Below the pieces are notes generated by a model, which worked only from the letters and a program-made list of their open reading frames with translations, did no database searches and had not been told where the DNA came from. The position numbers were made by a program, and so were the translations under genes. Of a stretch of 64,000 nt of DNA, positions 37,150-48,358 are shown piece after piece (the first letter of the stretch is position 1; every line of letters starts with the position of its first letter). Source of the stretch: Liolophura sinensis (lineage: Eukaryota; Mollusca; Polyplacophora; Chitonida; Chitonidae); contig NC_088304.1 of assembly GCF_032854445.1 (NCBI RefSeq), forward strand, positions 20,473,704 through 20,537,703, given 5' to 3'.

Positions 37150-37779
37150 TTTAAAATGGCCAGGTCGCATGGAGACATTATTGAATTTAGACAGGATGGA
37201 GGTGGAAAGGTACCGATCAAGAGTGTCCGGGTGCCCAAATTTAGCCAATCTGTCCGTTCATTAAGCAGCGTAGCCCTGCAGATCGCCAAATCTCCGTCCA
37301 TTTAGCCCATCTGATAGCCAAATTATTGTCAGTCTGCTATTTGGCGAGGTCGAGTGCCAGACCTGTCACCCACGCCTACCAAATTGGCCTTGTTTAGCAA
37401 GTCACCCGGCCGCACTCTCGACTGATTACTTCTCTAGGTCATCTATCTTTAAATAGTTCAATATATTTGCTCATGTATTCTCGCAGTCTTTCGCGACAAA
37501 ATGAAGGTTTGAACTGCTGTGGCGCATTTTATAGATTAAAACCTTAGCCTTTGTAAAAAATATTTTCATTGTTTTTTTCATACAAGATGCTTTTTTGTAC
37601 AGTAAATCATTTGATGGAGTTTGTTTATCATGTTGTTTTGAAACAAATGGGGATCAATGGAAAATGTTGTGCTTTCTATTCCTAATGGCTATACCAGGCC
37701 GGAAGTTTATACTCCCGCCAGTATGGCCTGCCCAGCATGTACTTTTAATAATTTTAACTACAGCTTTTCTATTACGTTG

Positions 37780-38140
37780 TATTCTCGCATAAACCAGGAT
37801 TCTGCTGCTGGACTAAGCTCCCCTAGGCCTGGTCCGAGGCATTCTTGTGATGTAAGTATACATTAAATATGGTGACAATACAGCATTTTGCGTAATTCCA
37901 GACCGGTGAAGTCTAATAAATTGGAATAAACATCACTGCAGTTTTTTTTTACCTAATTCTGCCTAAGTCGTGGTGCTAGGAGGAGTGTAGATTGAAACCC
38001 TGACTGAGGTAAATTGACACGAAGCCGTATTTCACGGGTTACATGTGATCATTTGCCAGTTATCTCACTGTCGTCGCTGCTCTGGTTGTTCTGTCTATAC
38101 TGTACATCTTAATTAGTTTAGCAAGATTTCGGGTGTGTAT
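37780..38140 (+). repeat. Dispersed repeat R3, copy in E
   Basis: It matches 18640-18900 (GACCGGTG, CTGAGGTAAATTGACACGA, TATTTCACGGGTTAC, CGTCGCTGCTCTGGTT). Copy F at about 46700 passes from TTTTAACTACAG directly to TTTTAGCAGCATTTCGGG. So this is either an insertion in E or a deletion in F. The end of the repeat is ambiguous because the sequence following it also resembles R3 weakly. Confidence 0.55.
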
Positions 38141-38404
38141 TTTGACCTTTAAATAGGTTCAACAATAAATACCAACAGGTACTTACATGGTACACGAACC
38201 CTACACTGGTTCTTGGTTTCCAAAAACAAAAAGAAAGACAACTAAAAAATAATTGACAGGATGTAAGGCTGTTTAGTTTGGTTTCATACAGATTGTTTCA
38301 TGGGCTGTTCACGCGGTGCATCGTTTTCACTACCGGCACGTTTGAAAAGAGAAATATAGCCAACAGAAAATCCATTATTAGACTAAATCCCAGAATGCGA
38401 GAAG

Positions 38405-38694
38405 TTATGAAAATAATTACCCTATTTTGACCATCCCTAAGTTCAGTTTATAAGCAAGACGTATGGTAAGTTTCATCGAAATTGGCGCAGTAGTTTGTAG
38501 GAGATGCATGCATGGGAAGCATCATTACGCAAAGATCTCAATGGGATTAATTATGAAAATAATTACCTGATTGCCATCAAACTTATACAAGGCAAAATAT
38601 ATGGTAAGTTTAATCGAATGCGGTGCAGTAGGCTGAGAGGAGACGCATGGACAAAATCGCGTCCACAGAGAGCCAAACAGTGAGATTAACAGAC
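38405..38694 (+). repeat. Tandem duplication, 145-bp unit, of a dispersed-repeat 3' region
   Basis: TTATGAAAATAATTAC recurs at 38405 and 38550. Each is followed by TATGGTAAGTTT.ATCGAA and GATGCATG or GACGCATGG. Copy F has a single version at about 46770-46870. The motif order (GGTAAGTTT..ATCG, CAGTAG, GGACAAAAT, AACAGACAGGGTGATTCC) resembles the 3' end of a widespread invertebrate retroposon, recalled from memory. Confidence 0.65.
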
Positions 38695-38712
38695 AGGGTG
38701 ATTCCAGTGTAT

Positions 38713-38740
38713 CCCCCTCCCCCCCCTAACGGGGAGGGGG
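38713..38740 (+). repeat. C-rich/G-rich hairpin ending the repeat
   Basis: CCCCCTCCCC (38713-38722) is perfectly complementary to GGGGAGGGGG (38731-38740) around an 8-base loop. It follows GATTCCAGTGTAT. The related position in F (46914-46959) carries a 14-C run and an 11-G run. The hairpin is therefore a shared terminal feature of this repeat and has drifted in length. Confidence 0.9.
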
Positions 38741-39437
38741 TGTGAAGATGCTAACTTACAAACAATCATAGAAATAAAGTCATATGCGTACAATAATTCT
38801 CGGAACAAGGCGCCTTGTTAGGAATGTGGTGCTAATAGCTTATCACAGCCAACAACCATTCAGCTGTTAAACAAAGTGCCTTGCAGATTTCGAAGTAAAC
38901 TATGAGAACTCCCAATAAGTATGTTTCCGTGTTCAACCTTATATATTCTGTCGCTAGCGCCAACATGGGAAATTGGATTTAAGCACACCAGAGTTTCCCG
39001 GGAACGTTGGCCTGAAGACGACAGACTATTCTCCTGAAGGGACAGCCCCGCAACGGAAAAGTACAGCCACCTGTTGATCATTTAACTAGGAGCAAAAACA
39101 TATAACATATAACAGGTTACCCCAGCTTATACTTTTATTGGCGTTTTGGTGGCAAAAAGCTTTTAGCTGTGCGTCAAAGGGGTGTCTGGTTGGTCTTCTC
39201 TGCAGTTTCGGAGGAATTACCTTCCTGTCACCAATATGAAATACGCACTGAGTTCGCTCTGTGAACGAAAACCTGCACGTTTCTACTGAAACAGTTCGCC
39301 ATGTAATTTGTAACAAGGCCACTGATTTCTGTCGGGCGCACCGATTTCCTTCACTTATTTGACACTGATTATACTACTGGATCAGCAATATGTTCTTGAG
39401 GACATGGTTAAACAGCAATCGATCAAGAAATCTTTTA

Positions 39438-39589
39438 CCGTACGTGGGAAGGTCTGTCTGCAACCTGCGGATGGTCGTGGGTTTCCCCCTGCTCTGCCAC
39501 CCACCATAATGCTGACCGCCGTTGTATAAGTGAAATATTCTTGAGTACGGCGAAAAACACCAATGAAATAAATGAATAAATAAAAAGAT
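39438..39589 (+). mobile_element. SINE, 5'-truncated, E-specific, 13-bp target duplication
   Basis: The SINE 3' half runs from CCGTACGTGGGAAGGTCTG through CCACCATAATGCTGACCGCC to an AAAT-type tail. AAGAAATCTTTTA is repeated exactly at 39425-39437 and 39590-39602. Copy F at about 48700 shows the unoccupied site (GATTAAGACGTCCTTTACAT). Confidence 0.95.
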
Positions 39590-40250
39590 AAGAAATCTTT
39601 TAATAAGTCATTTCAATGCCTATCCCAGGCCTAAAATACAATTTTACCAGCAAAAACGAAAAGATCGAGGAGAAGTGAAATTTCAGTGCGAATTAGCATG
39701 GGTTGTAAGTATCCATACGTTCTGGAAAATCGGTAGGAATACGGTGATTGGTCAAGAATTTGGGAGGGTGTTACGACAGAATGTAGGAATGTAGATTTTC
39801 AGACATCCCGGTTAGTATATTATAAAAGATACCACTATAAAACTGTTCTACTGGGCAATGTATATTATTTACTGAAGTTGTGGCGACAACCCATCGCCTT
39901 CAACAGAGTAAGGCGTTAAACAATAAGAGCTTCTATTTATGTTGAAGTTACATACAAAAACAAAGTGAACAAACTAGTATGTACAAGTTTCATGTTGAAC
40001 ACGTTCACGGTTGAAGTATGCAATTGGTCTATACAATTTTAAACAACTTTTACGACGGAATGATTAAAACAGTTGTCTTCCAATAGATAATATACAAAGG
40101 ACGGGTTCATTCCGAGGATCAGACCGAGTAATTGAAGCTTTTCCCGCTCTCACTGTCCATGCAGCTGTGGTGACAGAATATGGTCGTCGCACGTGCGACC
40201 ATTTTCGCTAACATTTGCGAAAAACAACTTATCTTCTACCAATGCGGAGT

Positions 40251-40449
40251 GTCGCTCTGAGTTTATGTTCAGCTCATGCTAGCTTCCTCTCCCGTCGTAC
40301 GTGGGAAGGTCTGGCTTCAACCTGCGGATAGTTGTGGGTTTCCTGCGGGTTCTGCCTGGTTTGCCCCAACCATAATGCTGGCTGCCGTCGTTTAAGTGAA
40401 GTATTCTTGAGTGCGGCGTGAAACACCAATCAAGTAAATAAATAAATAA
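40251..40449 (+). mobile_element. SINE, 5'-truncated, E-specific, 13-bp target duplication
   Basis: It begins inside the tRNA-derived head at GTCGCTCTGAGTTTATGTTC and runs to an AAAT tail. The target duplication is ACCAATGCGGAGT (40238-40250) and ACCAATGCAGAGT (40450-40462), 12 of 13 matching. Copy F at about 49140 shows ACCAATGTGCAGAAGT uninterrupted. Confidence 0.95.
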
Positions 40450-42566
40450 ACCAATGCAGAGTACATATCGGTAGGGCAAAATGGAAAAGTTCATCAAGAA
40501 TATGTCAAAGTTCGCTGGTTGACTCCCGGGACTATTGATTCCCTCTACCCATGAAACTGAGCTTTAACCTATAAGTGAAAACTTCTTAGTTATGGTGATA
40601 AGCGGCAATTAAAGTTTAACACCGGTGATACATAGAGACTATAAATGCCTTGAACTACCCCGCAATCACTGAGGTGCAATATGAAAAGCATCTCGTTGTC
40701 ATATCACCTCTATATTACCTCGTCGATTACTTTCCCTTGTTCTTGCTAGGCAATTTGCACACTTCTGAAAAGCTGTTAATCTTGGGTGATAATGTTGCTC
40801 GTGTGTTGATGTCTACGTATAAATACCACCGACACCAACACTAATGGAAAAATATATCAATATGCAACATGCTTAGCTGTTATTGCCACAAAGTGAAGAA
40901 ACACAGCATGTAAAATGTGACCTGAGAATAGCTTTAAATAATATACAGATTTTCACCTGTTTACAGAAAATTTCATCTTTCACGGCGCTCAATAATTCTA
41001 AAAATAAAAGGCAACTTTTGATTTTCTAATTTCAATTTTGTTTGTCTAACATGAACTTTGAAACCTACGTGCATAAAGTTAATGCTCATTAAACCACCAC
41101 GTCGGTCAAGCCTTTCACGAATCCTTTAGACAAGGTATAACATTAACGTATAGATGTTTTGTATATTTCATTAAGTGTTAATGCATTTCAGGATTTTGTA
41201 ATGAATAAAAATTCTTCACAGCATCTCTTTCATATGGATTTCCTATTTTACAGCATACAAATTTCAGCACATTAAAAAAACTAATATGTAAAGCGGCTAA
41301 AATTCCTCTGAGAAAAACAAGACGCAGTAATAAGATGTCTGCATTTCTCTTCAGTGCTGCGCTTGAACAAATCTAAATCCAAAGGGCTAAATACGCCTAT
41401 AATGACGTAATTAGTCAGACGGTCTGCGAAAACTGCAAGATTTTCAAACCTTTCTTGTTTAAGCCTTATCTTCTGTTTTGTCCACGCCTGAGATAGCTCG
41501 CACGCACGTCTGTCAACATTGTGTGACGTTTCGTGACAGTCTGGGCATGAGGTGATACAAATCTGCACGGTTCTGCTCCGGCTTTAACACAAGGTTTTGC
41601 TGATCTAGCATTACACTAGCCCGCATGTTATCGAAAATTCAAGTACATCAGTGGTATATTTGTGAGCAGCATTCTGTTTACCGTTCTAGACAATACTTTT
41701 ATTCCATTATAAGCTCGGATTACAAATTTTTACCTTATCATTCGGAGAATGATGCTACAAATCTATGTGTCCAAGCGTTCATTCGTATACCAGGCGTCAA
41801 CAAAGTTGAACATTCAGGGTCAGTAATGGCAAGGCCAATTCCCAAAACGACGTTTAATAAAAACTACAAAAGAATCAACAAAGTATATAGAAAGTGCGAA
41901 GATAGGATCGTACAAGGAGAAGCTGTCAACATTTTTGTATTTTCAGTGTTCTGGTTATATTTTGACAACGCTATCTGAGCTGTACCCACGAAAGTGTAGT
42001 TCGAAACTGAATTTGAGCCAGCGGAAATGATGTAAGAGGAGAAACATGAAGTTTTGTTTTCAGCCTAGCAACAGAAAACTGAAGTAATCACGCTTGGAGA
42101 GATAACCATGTATTGAAAGCCAGGAAAACTGCAGCAGTTTTTAATTAATTAAACGACTGATATTTGCTAACCGTATCTAACTGTACATTGAAAAAACTCA
42201 CTTCTTTGACTTACATAAATAAATTTCATAATTGAATTCGTCCTGTTTAATGCATGTGAGATAACAGGAGTGCATGAGCTCATAGATAACACAATAGGGA
42301 GCGTATGAATAGTGGACAAAAGAAAACATCCCCAGAGTTATATGTGTTATTATATGAATCGCAGAATTGTGTATGTTTACAATCTGAGAAGCAATGACAC
42401 TTTGGTAATACCTGTTTGTTTGCATTATTACCGTTAGTGTATGTGATGAATATGCATCAGTGCAGTTGAAATACCATCTCTATCTCTTAAAGGAAATATA
42501 ACAGGGCAATTATTCCTATAAGAGAAAACATAGAAACGTATCTGAAATACGGTTAATTTTTAAATT

Positions 42567-42828
42567 AGATTTATTTATTTGATTAGTGTTGTACACCATA
42601 CTAAAGAATATTTAACTTCGGCAAGCATACGACGTGGGTGGGGAGGGAGGGGGGGGGGGGTGGAAAACCGCGAACAGGCCTCAGGTTTTTGCCAGACCTT
42701 CCCACTGGGGGAGGGGAGGCAGAATGAGCTAGGTTTGAACCCAGAATAATCGCATTAGTGAGAGGCTACTCCGTCATTGCGCCGTGCCGGCACGCTGACT
42801 ACCTTGTTCCACTGAGGAACCCACTGAT
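42567..42828 (-). mobile_element. SINE, near full length, shared by E and F
   Basis: It is a - strand SINE with tail TTTATTTATTTGATTAGTG at the left and a degraded tRNA-derived head (GTTCCACTGAGGAACCCACTG side) at the right. The partner at 51283-51420 sits at the matching place in F, so this insertion predates the E/F duplication. A G-tract (GGGTGGGGAGGGAGGGGGG-like, about 42636-42661) has expanded in its body. Confidence 0.88.
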
Positions 42829-44850
42829 CTGTTAAGAGAATGTTACAATGGACGAAATTAAATGCGTTGTACGTAGATATGGATGGAATATCCACTATCT
42901 CTGGAATCTGAAGGAAGAGTAGAAATTGTAAGAGTATTAGTGACTCAAATAGAAATCGTGAGTGTCTTTTCTTTTTGGAATATGCGCCGCAATTGACAGG
43001 GTTATTGACGATGCATTTACAGGTATCAGTGACAATATATGGTGCTAAGTAAGCAGATCATTTACATATTGCTTTACGTAATCTCACTGGGAATGTAAAT
43101 TAGGAAGATGAACGGATTACATGAACTTTGAGAAAACGTGTATCGAATTAGAGCGGTTGTGGAGAACGTTAGAACAAGATGGAGTAAATTGGGTGTGACA
43201 AACAGAATAAACACGGCACTATAATATAAAGCTTTACTGAATTCTGTTGGCCGTACTAAAATGTATTTGCATACCATTATTGGTCAGACGATAAAGACGT
43301 AGTTAGAGTGTATTAGATGTATTGCGCCTTTGGGTTTGTCTCTAAACTTTACTCACAGAGAAAGACACTTGCACTGCTATGGGCATCTTGCTAGTAGATG
43401 TTGTCAACTTGGCATTGTCAGCGTTGGACAAAATGTTGCATTCGTCTGCTGAAACATCAGGTATGCAAAACATAAGGATATATAGTGAAGAGAAAATGGC
43501 GTTGCTGGATTGAAGTAATCCACCACTAAATCAATAATAAATACTGTGGCATCGATTGAACATTGTTAACAGGCTAGAATCTACCCCTCCTTATAGATTA
43601 ATATCATAGTCCCGCAAAACTTCCCCCTATATAAACCACCGACCTTTGGCAAGTTACTTACGGACATTCCCACGTGTAAGGTACGCATATGCACACAATA
43701 CCAGAGGGAGAAAGAGTCGACACAAACATACTAACATTTTTATACACAACTTGAACAGCTCTGTTGATTATTTTATGGTCCGGATTACTTTCGCCCGTAT
43801 TAAATATGTCCCCTCCACGCTAGGGTTGCAAGTTTGCCGGCGTAACATTCAGCAATAATCGTTCATTTATTCATTCATTTAGTCTAAGCATTTGCTTACA
43901 AACAAAGTGTGATAATTATTAAACTTAAATATCTTTGCACCGATTCGGTTTTCACCTACTGAACCTTGAAAAGGGGCTACCTTTCCGTGTTCATCACATG
44001 GATATCTGTATACGTGTTGCAGTATTTTTTCTTTGCCAAGGGCCAAACACACCATCGTATCATGACTTTACTGCATACCGTCTATGTTTACCAAAACACA
44101 GTTTCCATTTTGTCGATAATATGGCATGCTATTAGGAAGTGGTTGGCTTCACAAGCGATCCGGCTTCCATGCACATTTGATTACAGTCATCATACTAATT
44201 CGCGGTCTCATGCAAGACCTTAATGTACAGTAACTATGCACAGACAGTAGGTACCTGTATACCGTTAGGATAATAATACTTGTTTTTGGTATTTTTACAT
44301 TCTCCCGGATACATCTCATATCATAATCCTCACACTGCTTTAGTGTCAATGCCTATTCTACATCGCTTAGCGTTTTTACATTGTATTTACAATACATCGA
44401 GCACTCCTGATAAACATATCATATACTTTTACAGTAGCATCTAATAAATCTACGTTTAGTTCCTCCGTGGATTTCCCATGTCTTTGCCTCAGGTTGAAGT
44501 GTTTAATTTAAGACAATGAATATCAAATATGTGGTTTGGAACAGTTTCGGATGGCGGTTTAGTTTACTGTACGATGACGATGATTAACGGCATACTGGAG
44601 CAGCTTCCATTGATACGAAAGTGGTTAGCTTTATGGGTAGAGAACTTCGGAGTGCCTGGGGCGCCCTTGGTAAGTTACTGAGGAACATTCCCGCACATAT
44701 CTGCATACCGTTTTGAATCTCTAGGTGAAAAGCAAAGAAAAGAAACATGATCGTTTTTGCCATTTGGCTTCTAGGCTTCACTGAGGACCAGATGTTGCAA
44801 ATGTTTAGCGAGACAGAAGATCTGAAGTTTTTAACCTTTTCCTCTTTTGA

Positions 44851-45119
44851 TTTATTTATTTTTTTATTTGACTGGTGTTTTACGCCGCACTCAAGCATAT
44901 TTTACTTATACGACAGCGGCCAGCATTATGGTGGGGGGAAGCCGGGCAGAGCCAAGGGAAAACCCACAAGCATCCGCAGGTTGTTGGAAGTCCTTCCCAC
45001 ATACGACTGGAGAGGAAGCTAGGATGAGCTGGACAAACTCACAGCCACCGCATTGGGGAGAGGCTCCTGGGTCATTACGCTGCGCTAGTGCGCTAACCAA
45101 CTGAGCCATGGAGGCCCCC
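44851..45119 (-). mobile_element. SINE, full length, E-specific, with target duplication
   Basis: It is the most complete - strand copy: TTTATTTGACTGGTGTTTTA, CGACAGCGGCCAGCATTATG, a B-box region and the head ending GCTAACCAACTGAGCCATGG. It is flanked by TTCCTCTTTTGA (44839-44850) and TTCCTCCTTTCA (45120-45131). Copy F (about 54480-54490, TTTCCCGCTTTGACAAT) is empty. The head retains an A-box-like GGCTCAGTTGGTTAGCGC on the - strand. Confidence 0.95.
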
Positions 45120-45540
45120 TTCCTCCTTTCACAATGGAAACTTTGACAATGTACACCTACACGTGCTATACAAAAATTTCCCCGCCAAAGTTTCGTATGC
45201 ATAGTCATTTCACTTCGATACGATGAAGATCTCTAAAACCAGCATTAAACAACAGTCAATTTATGACAGGCTGTTGAGTCTGTAGGCTGAATTATTGAAC
45301 ACCGGTGTTCTCAGTCATGCAGCCGTGGGACATACAGACACCGGCACATATGAATATTGGGGGCATGCAGTCGTATAGCCCGGTAATATGACAGCCGTCA
45401 CATGGCACGGAAATATTATGCGTGTCTGAAGAACATTTGGTTAAATGATTGTGACATTCTAAAGAGATCGGCACCACCCTGAATAAATGTGTGTGTAGCA
45501 CGGGTTAGGTTAATAGAAAACCTGTTAACCGAACTTGCAG

Positions 45541-46129
45541 TGGGTTGGAAAGACGTCTCTACCACAACATCAGGATTGGCAAAGGATCTAGGGCTTATCA
45601 ACTAGTGAGGAAAATATACAATATAACGTTTTGTTACGCTTTATCCAACGGATATTGACTTTAGAATCGTCCCATTTATTATATGACATAGTATTGTTGT
45701 ATAAGTCTGATGATCAATGGTCTACAACAGCAACGTATTTGTTCGTTTCAGGAATGCAGAATCTTTTCTGATTGGGTGATGTGAGGACAGGCAAGTTCAG
45801 TCTATACTTAGCCTCAGCTGAATTGTGGGACTGGTAGATATGTAGCTAAGGAACCCCGTATCGACTATTAGCCAATCAGCATCGATTCTGTGTCTTTTTA
45901 ATCTGCTGACCAGTCGTTGGTTTACCTCGGGCTATTTCTGATTACATGTACATTACATGACTTTAAACGACAAGGAGATAAATAACAAATTTGGATATGA
46001 CACGTTTCTCCTGGAGATAATACACAAACTAATTACTTCATCGTTATTCAAAAGTTCAGAGTGACACTAAAAAATACCCTCTGTTTTTTGTTAATTACTT
46101 ATGGCCTGCCCACCTGTAGCCACAGTTGC
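45541..46129. other. Spacer between copies E and F
   Basis: About 590 bases have no counterpart elsewhere in the window. No gene, RNA or repeat was recognised. Confidence 0.5.
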
Positions 46130-46913
46130 ACTTAGAGAGAATGGAGGTGGAAAATTATGCAGAGAGTGCGGGTGCCGTAATCTAGCCAATCTATCCGTCC
46201 ATTAAACACTGGAGCCCGACAGACCGACAAACCGGCGTCCATTTAGCTGATCTTTTGGCCAAATTATTGTCAATCTGCTATATGGCCAGGTCGAGTGCCA
46301 GGCCTGTTATCCATGCCTCGCAAATTGGCCTTGTTTAACAAGTCGCCTGGCCACACTCTTGGTGGGTAACTTTAGGTCATCGATCTTTAAATACTTCAGT
46401 ATATTTGCTTCTGTATTCTAGCAGTCTTTCTCGACGCAATGAAGGTATAAACCGTTCTGGTTCACTTTTATAGAAAAAAAACTAGCATTTACAAAAAAGT
46501 ATTTTCATTCTTTAATTTCTTTTTACGTGATGTTTTTTTGCAAAGTAATCTCATTTGCTGGTTTTGTCTGTCATACATGTAATAGTTTGAATTACAACAA
46601 ATGGGGAGTAATGGAAAACATTGCTGTGTTTATTGCCGATGGTTATAACAAGCTGTAGGTCCATAATTTTACCATTTTGACCTGTGCAGGGATTTTTAAT
46701 AAAATTTTAACTACAGTTTTAGCAGCATTTCGGGTGTGCATTTTCTCCCATAAAGGATGTATTTTTGGACCAATGAACTAGGTCAGAGGATAGGCAAGAC
46801 GTATGGGAAGTTAAATTGAAATCGGTGCAGAAGTTTGGGAGGGGATGCATGGACAAAATCGCGTCTATACACAGACAGGCAAAGAGATGGACAGATTCCA
46901 GTGGACAGTGGAT

Positions 46914-46959
46914 CCCCCCCCCCCCCCAACATCGTTTAGGTCGGGAGTGGGGGGGGGGG
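46914..46959 (+). repeat. Poly-C/poly-G hairpin
   Basis: A 14-C run (46914-46927) is separated by about 20 bases from an 11-G run (46949-46959), then TATAA. It is the F counterpart of the hairpin at 38713-38740 and follows the same GATTCCAGTG context. Confidence 0.9.
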
Positions 46960-47189
46960 GTATAAAGAGATGCCTCGTTAAGAATTTGGTGCTGACAGCT
47001 TATCACACTTGTCTGATGTTGAACAAAGTGCCTTACAGATTTTCAAATAACCTATGAGAATTCCCAATAAGTATGTTTCCGTGTTCAACCTTATATATTC
47101 TGTCGCCAGTGTCAGTATGGGGATTTGTGTTGAAGCACACATAGAGTTTCCCGGGCACAGTGACCAGAAGACAACACCAGACTATAGTC

Positions 47190-48029
47190 TATTTCTTTTA
47201 AACAGTCGTCTGTATTCATCTGTTTGTAAAATCAGTCATACTCGCTACCAAAATTGTCTTTACTCAGTGATACTTTACAACACAAGCTCTACACATGGAT
47301 GTGTTGAAAGACCATATTCTTCCAAAGAAAATCAAGTTAGAACACTTTTTCTAATTCATAATGTTAAACTGCATAAGCTCGCTTTCGACGCCAAGGACTT
47401 ATTGCCTCGGGTGACGTTATAATTATTCAAAAACCAATGGAAATGTTGGACAAGTGGCGTGGAGAGAAATTCTTTTTTACGACAGGTGCGCCAACATGCG
47501 GTTAGAATAAACTCCGCACAGTAACACAGCCTACACTACACTCGGTGAATATTATTATTTATTATTTCTCATAACAAAATTTCCTAATATTCAGCTTTAA
47601 ACCCATACTGCCGTAAGATAATATACTACGACATTTAAAATTAAATTCATTTATTAAGGTTATATTATTCTAAAACATGTAAACAATTACAAATATGGCA
47701 GTGTTAGAAACAGGGTTTACAGTAAAATCGATGCCAGTTGAGGTAACTGGTGTCGCCCAGGTAACAGGTTGAACTGCGCCCAATCTCCAGCATGTTACTG
47801 GTATTAGGATAATTCTGACGTCGCCGAGGCAATGGGTTTTTGCCGTCGAAACCGGACTTTAACAGTATGAATTAGAAAAAGTGCTCTTTCTTCATTTCTC
47901 TTGTCATAATGTGAAATTCAAACATATCAATGTGTAGAGCAGGTGTTTCAGTGACAAAAGGCAATTTTGGTAGCGAGTATGACTGATTTTATAAACAGCT
48001 GAAAATAGGCAACCCTCTAAAACAAACTG
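47190..48029 (-). mobile_element. Long-terminal-inverted-repeat element FB1, copy 2
   Basis: The arms (about 47190-47430 and 47810-48029) are mutually inverted and match the arms at 8235-9091. Shared boxes are AAAATCAGTCATACTCGCTA, GCTCTACACATGGATGTGTT and GTTATAATTATTCAAAAACC. The interior, read on the - strand, matches the interior of copy 1 on +, for example TACTGTAAACCCTGTTTCTA and CCTTAATAAATGAAT. So this copy is inverted. It is bordered by ACTATAGTC (47181-47189) and ACTTTAGCC (48030-48038), 7 of 9 matching. Copy E at about 39030 is unoccupied. It has no coding capacity. Confidence 0.88.
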
Positions 48030-48118
48030 ACTTTAGCCTTGAGCCAAAAATGGACAAGTACAGCCACTCGTAGGTTATTTACCCAACTGGAAAATTACAG
48101 ATCAAATTACCAATATAG

Positions 48119-48307
48119 CTCGATCGCTGTGAGTTCAAGTCCAGCTCATGCTGGCTTCTTCTCCGGCCGTACGTGTCAAGGTCTGCCAACAACCTGCGGA
48201 TGGTCGTGGGTTTCCCCCCGGGCTCTGGCCGGATTCCACCCACCATAATGTTGGCCGCCGTCGTATAAGTGAAGTATTCTTCAGTACGGCGTAAAACACC
48301 AATCAAA

Positions 48308-48338
<31 letters not shown>

Positions 48339-48358
48339 ATAGATAAATAGATAAATAA
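48119..48358 (+). mobile_element. SINE, 5'-truncated, F-specific, perfect 10-bp target duplication
   Basis: It starts within the head (GATCGCTGTGAGTTCAAGTC, B-box) and ends in about 14 AAAT/AGAT units. ACCAATATAG occurs at both 48109-48118 and 48359-48368. Copy E lacks it at about 39083. Confidence 0.95.

Larger units (their letters stand above)
37150..45540. repeat. Segmental copy E of the EF(G) tandem duplication
   Basis: It is collinear with F (46130-54990). Matching pairs include 37190-37500 with 46138-46450, 38820-39000 with 46975-47160, 39110-39420 with 48400-48690, 40860-41640 with 49450-50280, 42160-43860 with 50930-52490, 43920-44200 with 52530-52830, and 45120-45540 with 54480-54990. 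Identity in stretches read by eye is about 85-90% in the middle part. Copy-specific insertions are R3 (about 37780-38115) and SINEs at 39438, 40251 and 44851. No conserved coding region is evident: the frames open in both copies differ mostly at amino-acid-changing positions. Confidence 0.9.

Noticed and set aside
30324-45119. tRNA-like A and B boxes (30324-30400, 44990-45119 and others)
   Set aside because: They belong to SINE heads with mismatched acceptor stems and are followed by the SINE body; not functional tRNA genes.
44847-45208. Open frames of 85-104 codons on both strands
   Set aside because: They run through the GC-rich SINE body; the same frames recur wherever that SINE is inserted (for example 48079, 53709, 56618).
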